A model generated the notes under the pieces. It made no database searches. It was not told the origin of the DNA and saw only the letters and a program-made list of their open reading frames with translations. Positions 1 through 7,988 of a stretch of DNA of 9,232 bases are shown here, piece by piece. How positions within the stretch are numbered: the first letter of the stretch is position 1; every line of letters starts with the position of its first letter. A program made the translations under genes and the position numbers. The stretch is from Sphingomonadales bacterium. Its GTDB lineage: Bacteria > Pseudomonadota > Alphaproteobacteria > Sphingomonadales > Sphingomonadaceae. Where the stretch lies: NCBI GenBank assembly GCA_018067055.1, contig JAGPVK010000189.1:1-9232 (forward strand), given 5' to 3'.

Positions 1-347
1 CCAATTACAAAAAAATGAACTTTTTTGCCCGGCGTTCTCCAGGTCGGAATGCCATCCATTTTTAGTCGCAACAATGTTCCGTAAATTAACGCAAATGCGA
101 GACACCCCGCTATCAACGAACAGCCTAAATTCAGCAGCGGATATCTTAGAGTACGAAATTCAGCCATCCGTTGATGCCAGTCACCGGCAGCACATTCATC
201 CCCGACCATTGCATTTGCGAAAAGGTCACGCGCAGCCACAGCATCATGATAGACTGGCAGACCCGAACCGTACGTGATCAAAACCGCGCCAACAACAGCA
301 GCAAAAATCGGTAAAATCCAAACCATAAGTGGCCGGATTTCAAACAT
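1..347 (-). CDS. Partial small membrane protein, unknown function, downstream of sdhA
   Basis: The minus-strand frame is open from an ATG at 347 to the left edge (115 codons, no stop), so the C-terminus is missing. I do not recognise the family. Residues about 8-26 (start MVWILPIFAAVVGAV) and 71-93 are hydrophobic and look like two membrane helices. Between them is a soluble, probably periplasmic stretch with Cys52, Trp57 and charged residues. After helix 2 comes a polar segment with W103, P106 and K108-K109, then a new hydrophobic run (HFFVI) at the edge that may begin a third helix. The start lies 8 bases after the sdhA stop, so the gene is probably read with the sdh operon. The Shine-Dalgarno is weak, and an in-frame ATG at 326 is an alternative start. 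GC is about 47% by hand count, against roughly 60% in sdhA. That it is a real gene is inferred from the open frame, the helices and the spacing. Confidence 0.6.
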   Translation of the reverse strand, partial: MFEIRPLMVWILPIFAAVVGAVLITYGSGLPVYHDAVAARDLFANAMVGDECAAGDWHQRMAEFRTLRYPLLNLGCSLIAGCLAFALIYGTLLRLKMDGIPTWRTPGKKVHFFVI

Positions 348-355
348 TAGCTAGC

Positions 356-2176
356 TCAATAAACCCGCTTCTTCGGCTTCACATATTCCGCTTCGTCGGT
401 CAGCGTATAATCATGCACCGGGCGGTAGCTGATTTCGCTCTTGCCACCGTTGCCGCCCCAGCCGTCGAAGGTGATGACGGTATGCTTCATCCAGTTCTTG
501 TCGTCGCGATCCGGATAGTCTTCCTGCATATGCGCGCCGCGGCTTTCCTTGCGGTTGGCGGCGGCCTTGATCGTCACCATCGCCTGAGACATGAGATTGT
601 CGAGCTCGAGCGTCTCGATCAGATCGGTGTTCCAGATCAGCGAGCGATCGGTGACGCCGATATCGGCGAGCTTGGCATTAACCTTGTCCATTGCCGCAAC
701 GCCTTCTTCGAGCAGCTTGTTGTCGCGGAACACGGCGGCATGCATCTGCATGGTTTTCTGCATTTCAAGGCGCAGGTCCGCAGTCGGGATCGAGCCCTTG
801 GCATTGCGGAAATGGTCGAGACGTTTGAGCGCCAGATCGGCGGAATCCGCCGGCAGTGGCTTGTGCGACGCGTTCGGCACCAGCTTTTCCTTCAGCCGCA
901 GACCGGTCGCCCGGCCAAAGACCACCAGGTCGATCAGCGAGTTGGAGCCGAGGCGGTTGGCACCGTGCACCGAAACGCAGGCCGCTTCGCCAACGGAGTA
1001 AAGGCCCGGGACAATCGCATCCGGATCATCCTTGGTCGGGTTGATCACTTCGCCATGATAGTTGCAGGGTATGCCGCCCATATTATAATGGACCGTCGGC
1101 ACCACCGGCAAAGCTTCACGGGTTAGGTCGACGCCAGCAAAAATCTTGCCGGTTTCGGTGATACCCGGCAGCCGCTCGGCCAATACTTCCGGCGCGATAT
1201 GATCGAGGTGGAGATAGATATGATCCTTCTCCGGCCCGACACCGCGGCCTTCGCGGATTTCGGTGGCCATGCAGCGCGAGACAACATCGCGGCTGGCCAG
1301 ATCCTTGGCGCTCGGCGCATAGCGTTCCATGAACCGCTCGCCTTCGCTGTTGGTCAGATAACCGCCCTCGCCGCGTGCGCCTTCGGTGATCAGCACGCCC
1401 GCGCCGTAAATGCCGGTCGGGTGAAACTGGACAAATTCCATGTCCTGCAGCGGCAGACCAGCGCGCAGCACCATGCCGCCACCGTCACCGGTGCAAGTAT
1501 GGGCAGAAGTCGCGCTGAAATAGCAGCGTCCGGCACCGCCGGTGGCCAGCACCACAGCGTGGCTGCGGAAGCGGTGGATCGAGCCGTCTTCGAGGCACAG
1601 GGCGATCACGCCGCGGCACTCGCCGTCTTCCATGATCAGGTCGATGGCGAAATATTCGATGAAGAAATCCGCGTCATATTTCAGGCTCTGCTGATAGAGC
1701 GCGTGCAGCATCGCGTGGCCGGTACGGTCGGCAGCAGCGCAGGTGCGCTGGACCGGAGGCCCCTCGCCCATATTCTGCATATGGCCGCCAAACGGCCGCT
1801 GATAGATCGTGCCGTCTTCGTTGCGCGAGAATGGCACGCCGGCATGTTCCAGTTCGTACACAGCCTCTGGCGCTTCGCGCACCAGATATTCGATCGCGTC
1901 CTGATCGCCGAGCCAGTCGGAGCCCTTGACCGTATCATACATATGCCATTGCCAGTGATCGGGCGTGTTGTTGCCGAGCGAAGCGGCGATCCCGCCCTGC
2001 GCCGCAACCGTGTGCGAACGGGTCGGAAAAACCTTGGTGATACAGGCTGTTTTCAGGCCCGATTCCGCAGACCCCATGGTGGCGCGCAGGCCAGAGCCGC
2101 CGGCGCCGACCACGACCGTGTCATAGGTGTGATCAATGATCTTGTAGGCAGGCTGGGTGGAATTTTCGGTCTTCAT
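356..2176 (-). CDS. sdhA: Succinate dehydrogenase flavoprotein subunit
   Basis: This is the catalytic subunit of complex II (succinate:quinone oxidoreductase). It oxidises succinate to fumarate on the cytoplasmic face of the inner membrane and passes electrons to SdhB. At 606 residues it has normal full length. Residues 24-29 (GAGGSG) are the Rossmann dinucleotide site. His55 in [10 protein letters not shown] is the expected covalent FAD attachment point. Substrate and catalytic residues known from the E. coli enzyme are all recognisable: His252 (FHPTG), Thr264-Glu265 (TEGARGEGG), the proton-shuttling Arg296 (SRDVVSR), His363 (HYNMGGIP) and Arg408 (GANRLGSNS). The C-terminus [18 protein letters not shown] is the typical helical-domain tail. 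The ATG overlaps the sdhD stop as ATGA, and GGAG lies 8 bases upstream, suggesting translational coupling. The sdhB gene does not follow directly. The assignment is effectively certain. Confidence 0.99.
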   Translation of the reverse strand: MKTENSTQPAYKIIDHTYDTVVVGAGGSGLRATMGSAESGLKTACITKVFPTRSHTVAAQGGIAASLGNNTPDHWQWHMYDTVKGSDWLGDQDAIEYLVREAPEAVYELEHAGVPFSRNEDGTIYQRPFGGHMQNMGEGPPVQRTCAAADRTGHAMLHALYQQSLKYDADFFIEYFAIDLIMEDGECRGVIALCLEDGSIHRFRSHAVVLATGGAGRCYFSATSAHTCTGDGGGMVLRAGLPLQDMEFVQFHPTGIYGAGVLITEGARGEGGYLTNSEGERFMERYAPSAKDLASRDVVSRCMATEIREGRGVGPEKDHIYLHLDHIAPEVLAERLPGITETGKIFAGVDLTREALPVVPTVHYNMGGIPCNYHGEVINPTKDDPDAIVPGLYSVGEAACVSVHGANRLGSNSLIDLVVFGRATGLRLKEKLVPNASHKPLPADSADLALKRLDHFRNAKGSIPTADLRLEMQKTMQMHAAVFRDNKLLEEGVAAMDKVNAKLADIGVTDRSLIWNTDLIETLELDNLMSQAMVTIKAAANRKESRGAHMQEDYPDRDDKNWMKHTVITFDGWGGNGGKSEISYRPVHDYTLTDEAEYVKPKKRVY

Positions 2177-2562
2177 GCTACCACTCCGGTAAACGCTATT
2201 TTCGCGACCGAGAAAATACCCAGAGCCGCGCCGCCAATGGCGAAAAAGTTAAGCAGGATCATCAGGCCGAATTTCATGCCATGATCCGGGACATAATCCT
2301 CGATCAGCACCTGCAGGCCGATCCGCAGATGCCAGAAGACACTGACCAGCATCAGCATCATCGGTACTGCCACCAACGGCGAAGCCAGCCATTCGACCAT
2401 CACTTCGTGGCCGAACTGCGGCAGCCGAATCAGCGAGAACACCAGCCACAGCACGAGCAGCAAGTTGCTCACCGCGGTGACCCGCTGCACTATCCAGTGA
2501 TGCGCGCCTTCTTGTGCCGATCCGAGGCCGCGTACCCGGCCGATATTGGTTCCTGAACCCAT
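2173..2562 (-). CDS. sdhD: Succinate dehydrogenase hydrophobic membrane anchor subunit
   Basis: This is the second membrane anchor of complex II, which with SdhC holds the b-type heme and forms the quinone site. The 129-residue protein has three membrane helices, at about residues 28-47, 62-80 and 97-122. The motif [14 protein letters not shown] carries the family signature. His78 corresponds to the axial heme ligand (E. coli SdhD His71), and Asp89-Tyr90 correspond to the Asp-Tyr pair at the quinone pocket. The N-terminal [13 protein letters not shown] stretch (21-33) is also typical of alphaproteobacterial SdhD. The gene begins 18 bases after sdhC with AGGA upstream of the ATG, and its stop overlaps the sdhA start by 4 bases. 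Sequence in this family is poorly conserved, so the call rests on the motif and on position. Confidence 0.96.
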   Translation of the reverse strand: MGSGTNIGRVRGLGSAQEGAHHWIVQRVTAVSNLLLVLWLVFSLIRLPQFGHEVMVEWLASPLVAVPMMLMLVSVFWHLRIGLQVLIEDYVPDHGMKFGLMILLNFFAIGGAALGIFSVAKIAFTGVVA

Positions 2563-2580
2563 GATCTATATCCTGTTCTG

Positions 2581-2991
2581 TCAGAAATTCTTGGAAGCGA
2601 TGTAGAGCCACATCGCGCTGGTGGTAATGATCGCGGCCAAGGGCACGGCGATCGACCACATCCTGTTGGCCTGCAGTTCATAACCGGCGCCGGCATCCAT
2701 CACAAAATGGCGCAGCCCCGAATACATATGCTCGAAAAACGAAAAGCTCATCCCGACCAGCACGATATAACCGAGATAGAGAAAGTCGAACCAGCTCTGG
2801 AAATAGGCGTAGCTCTCCGGACCAGCGGAAATCGCATAAAGCCACCAGACCAGCAGCGGTACGCCGACCAGCGCCATGCCATCACCGGTGACCCGGTGAA
2901 GGATGGACACCAGCATATGCGGCCCCCATTTATAGACTTGCAGATGCGGTGAAAGCGGTCTGTTCGATGCTGAACCTGATGCGCCGGCCAT
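2581..2991 (-). CDS. sdhC: Succinate dehydrogenase cytochrome b556 subunit
   Basis: This is the cytochrome b subunit of complex II, an inner-membrane anchor for heme b and ubiquinone. The 136 residues contain the diagnostic N-terminal RPLSPHLQVYKW (11-22), then SILHRVTGDG (29-38) with Ser29 and Arg33, which match the quinone-site Ser27 and Arg31 of E. coli. The heme motif HMYSGLRHFVMDAG (88-101) has His88 at the position of the axial ligand His84. Three membrane helices lie at about 38-55, 68-92 and 111-132. The ATG at 2991 has AGGGGA (2997-3002 on the plus strand) 5 bases upstream, a strong ribosome site. It is the first gene of the sdhC-sdhD-sdhA operon, and the upstream region is shared with a divergent SDR gene. 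Confidence 0.98.
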   Translation of the reverse strand: MAGASGSASNRPLSPHLQVYKWGPHMLVSILHRVTGDGMALVGVPLLVWWLYAISAGPESYAYFQSWFDFLYLGYIVLVGMSFSFFEHMYSGLRHFVMDAGAGYELQANRMWSIAVPLAAIITTSAMWLYIASKNF

Positions 2992-3192
2992 GGTCTTCCC
3001 CTGAACAATCTCCCCGGCCCGTGCCGGAGTCTTTGAAATCGAACCATTCCCTTAGCGAAAAGCGCGTATCATGCAAACCAGATGCGCCTTATTTGGATAA
3101 TTTATTAGTGCAAACTTGGATGGCGGCGATGCAATAGAGGAAATCTGCATCATCCATGGACGCGCGCGCCAAGTCGTTCTAGTCAATCACCC
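2992..3192. promoter_or_regulatory. Divergent intergenic region between sdhC and the SDR gene
   Basis: These 201 bases separate two divergent genes, so they should hold the sdh operon promoter (minus strand) and an SDR promoter (plus strand). Seen directly: an AT-rich island at about 3089-3107 that includes TTAT-TTGG-ATAA, and the 11-mer TTTGCACTAAT on the minus strand at 3104-3114, which recurs before the ABC-F gene. There is a sdhC ribosome site at 2997-3002, and a short inverted repeat CCGGC-CCGT-GCCGG at 3014-3027 that would form a 5-bp hairpin in the sdhC leader. I could not place a convincing -35/-10 pair for either direction, so promoter positions are not called. That promoters lie here is inferred from gene orientation. 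Confidence 0.6.
3014..3027 (-). promoter_or_regulatory. Short inverted repeat in the probable sdhC leader
   Basis: In the sdhC-sense strand the sequence CCGGC-ACGG-GCCGG can fold into a 5-bp GC-only stem with a 4-base loop, 11 bases upstream of the ribosome site. It may influence mRNA stability or translation, or may be chance in GC-rich DNA. No run of T follows, so it is not a terminator. Low confidence. Confidence 0.2.
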
Positions 3193-3906
3193 ATGAGCAA
3201 CAAAAAGATACATATATTGGTGACCGGAGCCAGCCGCGGGATTGGCAAAGCGATCATCGAATCGCTGGACCAGGACAATGTGACGGTGATCGGTCAAAGC
3301 ACCAAAGGCGGTGATCGTCTGATTGCCTCCGATTTCACGCAGGATGGCGCCGCCACCGGCTTGTGGGACGAGGCGCTCGACCGGCTCGACGGCCGGATCG
3401 ACGTGCTGATCAACAACGCCGGCCTGTTCCAGCCGAATCCGGTCGCTGCCGATGACTGGCTGGAAAGCTGGAACCGGACGATGACGATCAATCTGACCGT
3501 ATCCGCCGAACTCTGCCGCCTCGCGGTCCTGCATTTTCAGCAGCGCGACAAGCCGGGCCGGATTGTCAATATCGCCAGTCGCGCAGCCTATCGCGGCGAC
3601 GGCCCGGATTACTGGCATTATGCCGCATCCAAGGGTGGCATGGTCGCGATGACCAAGACGATTGCTAGAGCCTATGCCCATCAACAGATTCTGGCCTTTG
3701 CGATCTGCCCCGGCTTTACGATGACCGGCATGGCGGAAGACTATCTCGCCAGCCGCGGCGGCGACAAATTGCTCGCCGACATCCCGCTCGGCCGGGTCGC
3801 TCAGCCCGAAGAAATCGCCTCAATGGCCCGCTATTGCGCGCTCGATGCCCCGGCCAGCATGACCGGCGCGGTGCTCGACGCCAATGGTGCAAGCTACGTA
3901 AGATAA
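3193..3906 (+). CDS. Classical short-chain dehydrogenase/reductase, substrate unknown
   Basis: This is a cytosolic NAD(P)-dependent oxidoreductase of the classical SDR type, 237 residues and thus a usual length. The cofactor site TGASRGIG is at residues 11-18 and NNAG at 74-77. The catalytic tetrad is visible as Asn100, Ser129, Tyr143 and Lys147 (YAASK). Pro173-Gly174 (ICPGF) and the C-terminal TGAVLDANGAS are the FabG-like features seen in most members. After strand 2 there is no obvious acidic residue in the expected place (IGQSTKGG), which mildly favours NADPH, but this is an inference. The ATG at 3193 has no clear Shine-Dalgarno. It is kept because the conserved glycine motif lies only 10 residues downstream. 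The gene diverges from sdhC, and its last codons and stop are copied in tandem downstream. Substrate cannot be told from sequence. Confidence 0.93.
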   Translation: MSNKKIHILVTGASRGIGKAIIESLDQDNVTVIGQSTKGGDRLIASDFTQDGAATGLWDEALDRLDGRIDVLINNAGLFQPNPVAADDWLESWNRTMTINLTVSAELCRLAVLHFQQRDKPGRIVNIASRAAYRGDGPDYWHYAASKGGMVAMTKTIARAYAHQQILAFAICPGFTMTGMAEDYLASRGGDKLLADIPLGRVAQPEEIASMARYCALDAPASMTGAVLDANGASYVR

Positions 3907-3935
3907 GGCCAATGGTGCAAGCTACGTAAGATAAG
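3880..3935 (+). repeat. Perfect 28-bp tandem duplication across the SDR stop codon
   Basis: Bases 3880-3907 and 3908-3935 are identical over all 28 positions, and one further G matches (3908 and 3936). The unit contains the last eight SDR codons, the TAA stop, and the palindrome TACGTA. Because the first copy already holds the stop at 3904-3906, the SDR protein is unchanged. The second copy is non-coding and, since 28 is not a multiple of 3, lies in a different frame. It ends beside the AGGGGG ribosome site of the next gene. Exact identity suggests a recent slippage or unequal-exchange event, but that is an inference. Confidence 0.95.
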
Positions 3936-3947
3936 GGGGTAACCGGG

Positions 3948-4169
3948 ATGAAATGGGTATTGGTAGTTTTCGCTTTTCAATTGAGCGCAGATGACGATTT
4001 CGAGAATGCTTCGGTGAAAGTCGAGGTTTATGAGAGTCAGGAAGAGTGCGATGCGATGGGTGAAACCTATCGCGAAAGGGTGGCATTGCCGGATGAAACA
4101 AAGTCTCTGTCGAGTTGCATTCCAGAGTCAATTTTTGACGAATCCTCGATGTCTGCAATCGACACTTGA
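3948..4169 (+). CDS. Small acidic, possibly exported protein of unknown function
   Basis: This 73-residue frame starts at an ATG with AGGGGG (3934-3939) 8 bases upstream, a good ribosome site. I do not recognise a named family. The first 12 residues (MKWVLVVFAFQL) are hydrophobic behind one lysine and look like a short signal sequence, although the core is brief and no clear cleavage motif is visible. The rest is strongly acidic (17 Asp/Glu against 5 Lys/Arg in total), with two cysteines, Cys34 (QEECDAMG) and Cys57 (SSCIPES), which could form a disulfide if the protein is exported. GC is about 45% by hand count, well below the genes on both sides. It lies directly behind the tandem repeat and 28 bases before the methyltransferase-like gene. 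Reality of the gene is supported by the ribosome site and the signal-like start, but codon evidence is limited by its size. Confidence 0.65.
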   Translation: MKWVLVVFAFQLSADDDFENASVKVEVYESQEECDAMGETYRERVALPDETKSLSSCIPESIFDESSMSAIDT

Positions 4170-4197
4170 TGTCTCTTATATTTAAATTGCACCTCCG

Positions 4198-4878
4198 ATG
4201 ATCGCCCGCGAACTGCTGGATACCGCGCCCATCCCCGGCGGCGACGAATTGCGCCTGTTCCGCCGCGAACTCAAGGGCGCGGATGAATATTCGATCATGC
4301 TTGGCCGGATCGAACTGATGAACAGCCGACTCAGCGGATCGGAAGAGGCGCTGGCCACCCTTACCTGCGGACGCCTGGCGGTAAAAAATCCGCGGATCTT
4401 GATCGGCGGCTATGGCATGGGCTTCACTTTGCGCGCCGCTCTCTCGGTTTTGCCGCCGCAGGCGCATGTCGAAGTGGTCGAACTGATTCCCGCCATCGTC
4501 AAATGGGCGCGCGGACCGATGGCGGCGCTGTCGCAGAAATGTCTCGATGACAGCCGCGTCACCATCACTGTCGGCGTCGTGTGCGATGTGATCAACAAGG
4601 CAGACCGCGAATATGATGCGATTCTGCTCGATGTCGATAATGGCCCGGATGGCCTGACCCATGAAGCCAATGACCGGCTGTACAGCATGGCGGGACTGGC
4701 CGCAGCGAAAAAAGCGCTTCGATCCAACGGCATATTGGCGGTCTGGTCGAGCGAAGGCGATAGCAGATTCACCACGCGTCTGCACAAATCCGGCTTTGCC
4801 GTTGATGTGGAAACCGTATCGGCCCGCGCCAATGGCAAAGGCGCAAAACACACGATCTGGCTGGCCAAAAAAGGCTGA
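4198..4878 (+). CDS. Spermidine-synthase-like SAM-dependent methyltransferase fold protein
   Basis: The 226 residues show a class I SAM/decarboxylated-SAM binding fold resembling the C-terminal domain of spermidine synthase. Strand 1 and the glycine loop are ILIGGYGMG (67-75). Glu95 ends strand 2 (VEVVELIP) where it would bind the ribose. YDAILLDVDNGPDG (139-152) is the strand-4 acidic motif, and the LYSMAGLAAAKKALRSNG region (161-178) with GILAVWSS is the usual strand-5 segment. The separate N-terminal beta domain of true polyamine aminopropyltransferases is mostly missing, so polyamine synthesis is not implied and the substrate is unknown. The ATG at 4198 follows an in-frame stop at 4183-4185 and has no Shine-Dalgarno. 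It converges on the MgtC-type gene, with 15 bases between the stops. Confidence 0.85.
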   Translation: MIARELLDTAPIPGGDELRLFRRELKGADEYSIMLGRIELMNSRLSGSEEALATLTCGRLAVKNPRILIGGYGMGFTLRAALSVLPPQAHVEVVELIPAIVKWARGPMAALSQKCLDDSRVTITVGVVCDVINKADREYDAILLDVDNGPDGLTHEANDRLYSMAGLAAAKKALRSNGILAVWSSEGDSRFTTRLHKSGFAVDVETVSARANGKGAKHTIWLAKKG

Positions 4879-4893
4879 CCGCAATCGCCTGCT

Positions 4894-6186
4894 TCAGAAG
4901 CGGATATCGAGCGCCACAAAACTCCACAGTCCCGCACCCGCCAGAACCATGCTGCTGGCCAACAGGGCCGCTACAGCCGACTTGCCGTTTTTCCAGCCGG
5001 CACTGACGCCTGCAACCCCTGCCTTGAACAGCATATTGGCCAATACCGTCATCGCCAGCACGAAGCCGGCAAGATTGGCCATTATCGTGTCCGTCGGCAG
5101 AGTCCCGAGGGTGATGATCGCCGCATCGACGTCCAGCGATCCCATGATCAATATCAGATAGGCAATCCCGCTGCTCCCGAACTTGGCTTCCGCCCACCGC
5201 GCCGCCAGCGACATCGCCGCGACCGTCAACGCAAAGAAAAAAGCGGGCAGCAGGCGTATGGGGTTGCGCGTTTCGACGCTCTCGTCCGTCTTCGCAGCAC
5301 CGCTCCGGCGCAACAGCAACAGACCGATGATTCCTCCCACCAGCGCAGCTGGTGTCAATATCATCGCCAGCGGCAGGAAGGCAAAATTAGCCAATACGAA
5401 GGTCAGCAACAGCACCCGCACGTACATCACCGATGAAGCCAGCGCGATACCGGCCGACAAGGTGCGTCTGTTGCTCTCTTCCCCGCGCAATCGCTGGGCC
5501 AGCGCTGCGGTCACCGCAGTGGAACTATAGGCGCCGCCGATAACGGCAGTGACAACCGTTCCGTGGGCCTCGCCGAATATCCGGTTGGCAATATAGCCAG
5601 CAAAGGACAGGCCGGTGACCAGGATGACGACAAACCATAATTGCTGCAGGTTGAACGCTTCATAGGGCCCAAAATCCCGGTCAGGAAGAAAGGGCAGAAC
5701 TGCCAGAGCGATCAGGGCAAAGCGGATCATGACATTGATATCGGTCGATCCGAGCTTGCCCAACAGTCCGTGCAGTTCGGAGCGCATCGACAGCAAACCG
5801 GTGACAATTGCGGCTCCGGCCATCGCCACCGCGGGATAGCCGCTCCCCGCAAGAAGCCCCAGACACAGCGTCAGCAGCGAGACCACGAAATTGGTGATGC
5901 TTCGTCCGTCGGGATCGTGGATCGCCTTGAAATGGCTGACCGACAACATGGTCACAACACCGGCCAGCAAGATCGCAGCGATAATCAGACTGAGGCTTTG
6001 TGCTATCAGCGCGACCAGTCCGCCCAGTCCGGCGATCAGGGCGAATGTACGAATCCCGGCGACGCGAGCACCCTTGTGCTCATCGCGCATTGTCCAGCCG
6101 CGTTCGACCCCGATCAACAGGCCCGCCGCCAATGCGATCGCAAGGTCGCGGTAAATCAGCCACTCGCCAGAGAAATCTGTCAGCAT
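4894..6186 (-). CDS. MgtC/SapB family inner-membrane protein with DUF4010 domain
   Basis: This is a polytopic inner-membrane protein of 430 residues with about ten or more hydrophobic segments. The N-terminal 150 residues are an MgtC/SapB domain: LALAAGLLIGVERGW-like start with Glu28-Arg29, Arg41, then AGIRTFALIAGLGG (43-56). The remainder matches what is called DUF4010, with GGAYSSTAVT (217-226) and GSLDVDAAIITL (349-360) as recognisable conserved patches. MgtC of Salmonella is linked to low-magnesium and intracellular growth through effects on ATP synthase, but two-domain proteins of this type are common in free-living bacteria and their role is not established. Transport of an ion is an inference only. 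The gene starts 6 bases after the M28 peptidase stop, so the two are probably one transcript. Its Shine-Dalgarno is weak. Confidence 0.9.
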   Translation of the reverse strand: MLTDFSGEWLIYRDLAIALAAGLLIGVERGWTMRDEHKGARVAGIRTFALIAGLGGLVALIAQSLSLIIAAILLAGVVTMLSVSHFKAIHDPDGRSITNFVVSLLTLCLGLLAGSGYPAVAMAGAAIVTGLLSMRSELHGLLGKLGSTDINVMIRFALIALAVLPFLPDRDFGPYEAFNLQQLWFVVILVTGLSFAGYIANRIFGEAHGTVVTAVIGGAYSSTAVTAALAQRLRGEESNRRTLSAGIALASSVMYVRVLLLTFVLANFAFLPLAMILTPAALVGGIIGLLLLRRSGAAKTDESVETRNPIRLLPAFFFALTVAAMSLAARWAEAKFGSSGIAYLILIMGSLDVDAAIITLGTLPTDTIMANLAGFVLAMTVLANMLFKAGVAGVSAGWKNGKSAVAALLASSMVLAGAGLWSFVALDIRF

Positions 6187-6192
6187 TGCCTT

Positions 6193-7869
<1,677 letters not shown>

Positions 7870-7988
7870 AGCAAAAACTCCTGCAAAATCGAAATTGTTC
7901 CTGACCCTAGCTTTTTGGCCGACATTTGCCCACGAAGTTTTTTACGCTATGTTTTGCACTAATGCGCAGGCTCCGCTAACGGCTGCCC
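7870..7988. promoter_or_regulatory. Divergent intergenic region between the M28 peptidase and ABC-F genes
   Basis: These 119 bases lie between two divergent genes and should hold both promoters. On the minus strand the M28 ribosome site AGGAG is at 7878-7882. On the plus strand a possible sigma-70-like pair is TTGCCC (7926-7931) and TATGTT (7948-7953) with a 16-base spacer, weakly matching consensus. The 11-mer TTTGCACTAAT at 7953-7963 recurs upstream of sdhC in the same orientation relative to the gene. No hairpin or clear ribosome site precedes the ABC-F start. The promoter call is tentative. Confidence 0.45.

Noticed and set aside
74..277. Plus-strand open frame of 67 codons near the left edge
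   Set aside because: No hydrophobic or conserved pattern and no good ribosome site; the opposite strand encodes a membrane-protein-like product in phase with the sdh operon.
1199..2284. Plus-strand open frame of 361 codons opposite sdhA
   Set aside because: sdhA is certain on the other strand; the antisense product has no recognisable motif and no ribosome site.
3880..3935. Attachment-site or CRISPR reading of the 28-bp repeat
   Set aside because: The two copies are directly adjacent with no spacer and no element between them, and there are no integrase or cas genes, so a simple tandem duplication is the better reading.
3922..4884. Minus-strand open frame of 320 codons opposite the small protein and methyltransferase-like genes
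   Set aside because: It shows shadow composition, no motif, and conflicts with the well-supported plus-strand methyltransferase-like gene.
4879..4903. Possible bidirectional terminator between the convergent stops
   Set aside because: The GCTTC-A-GAAGC inverted repeat leaves a one-base loop, overlaps the end of the MgtC-type gene, and has no T run, so it does not make a credible terminator.
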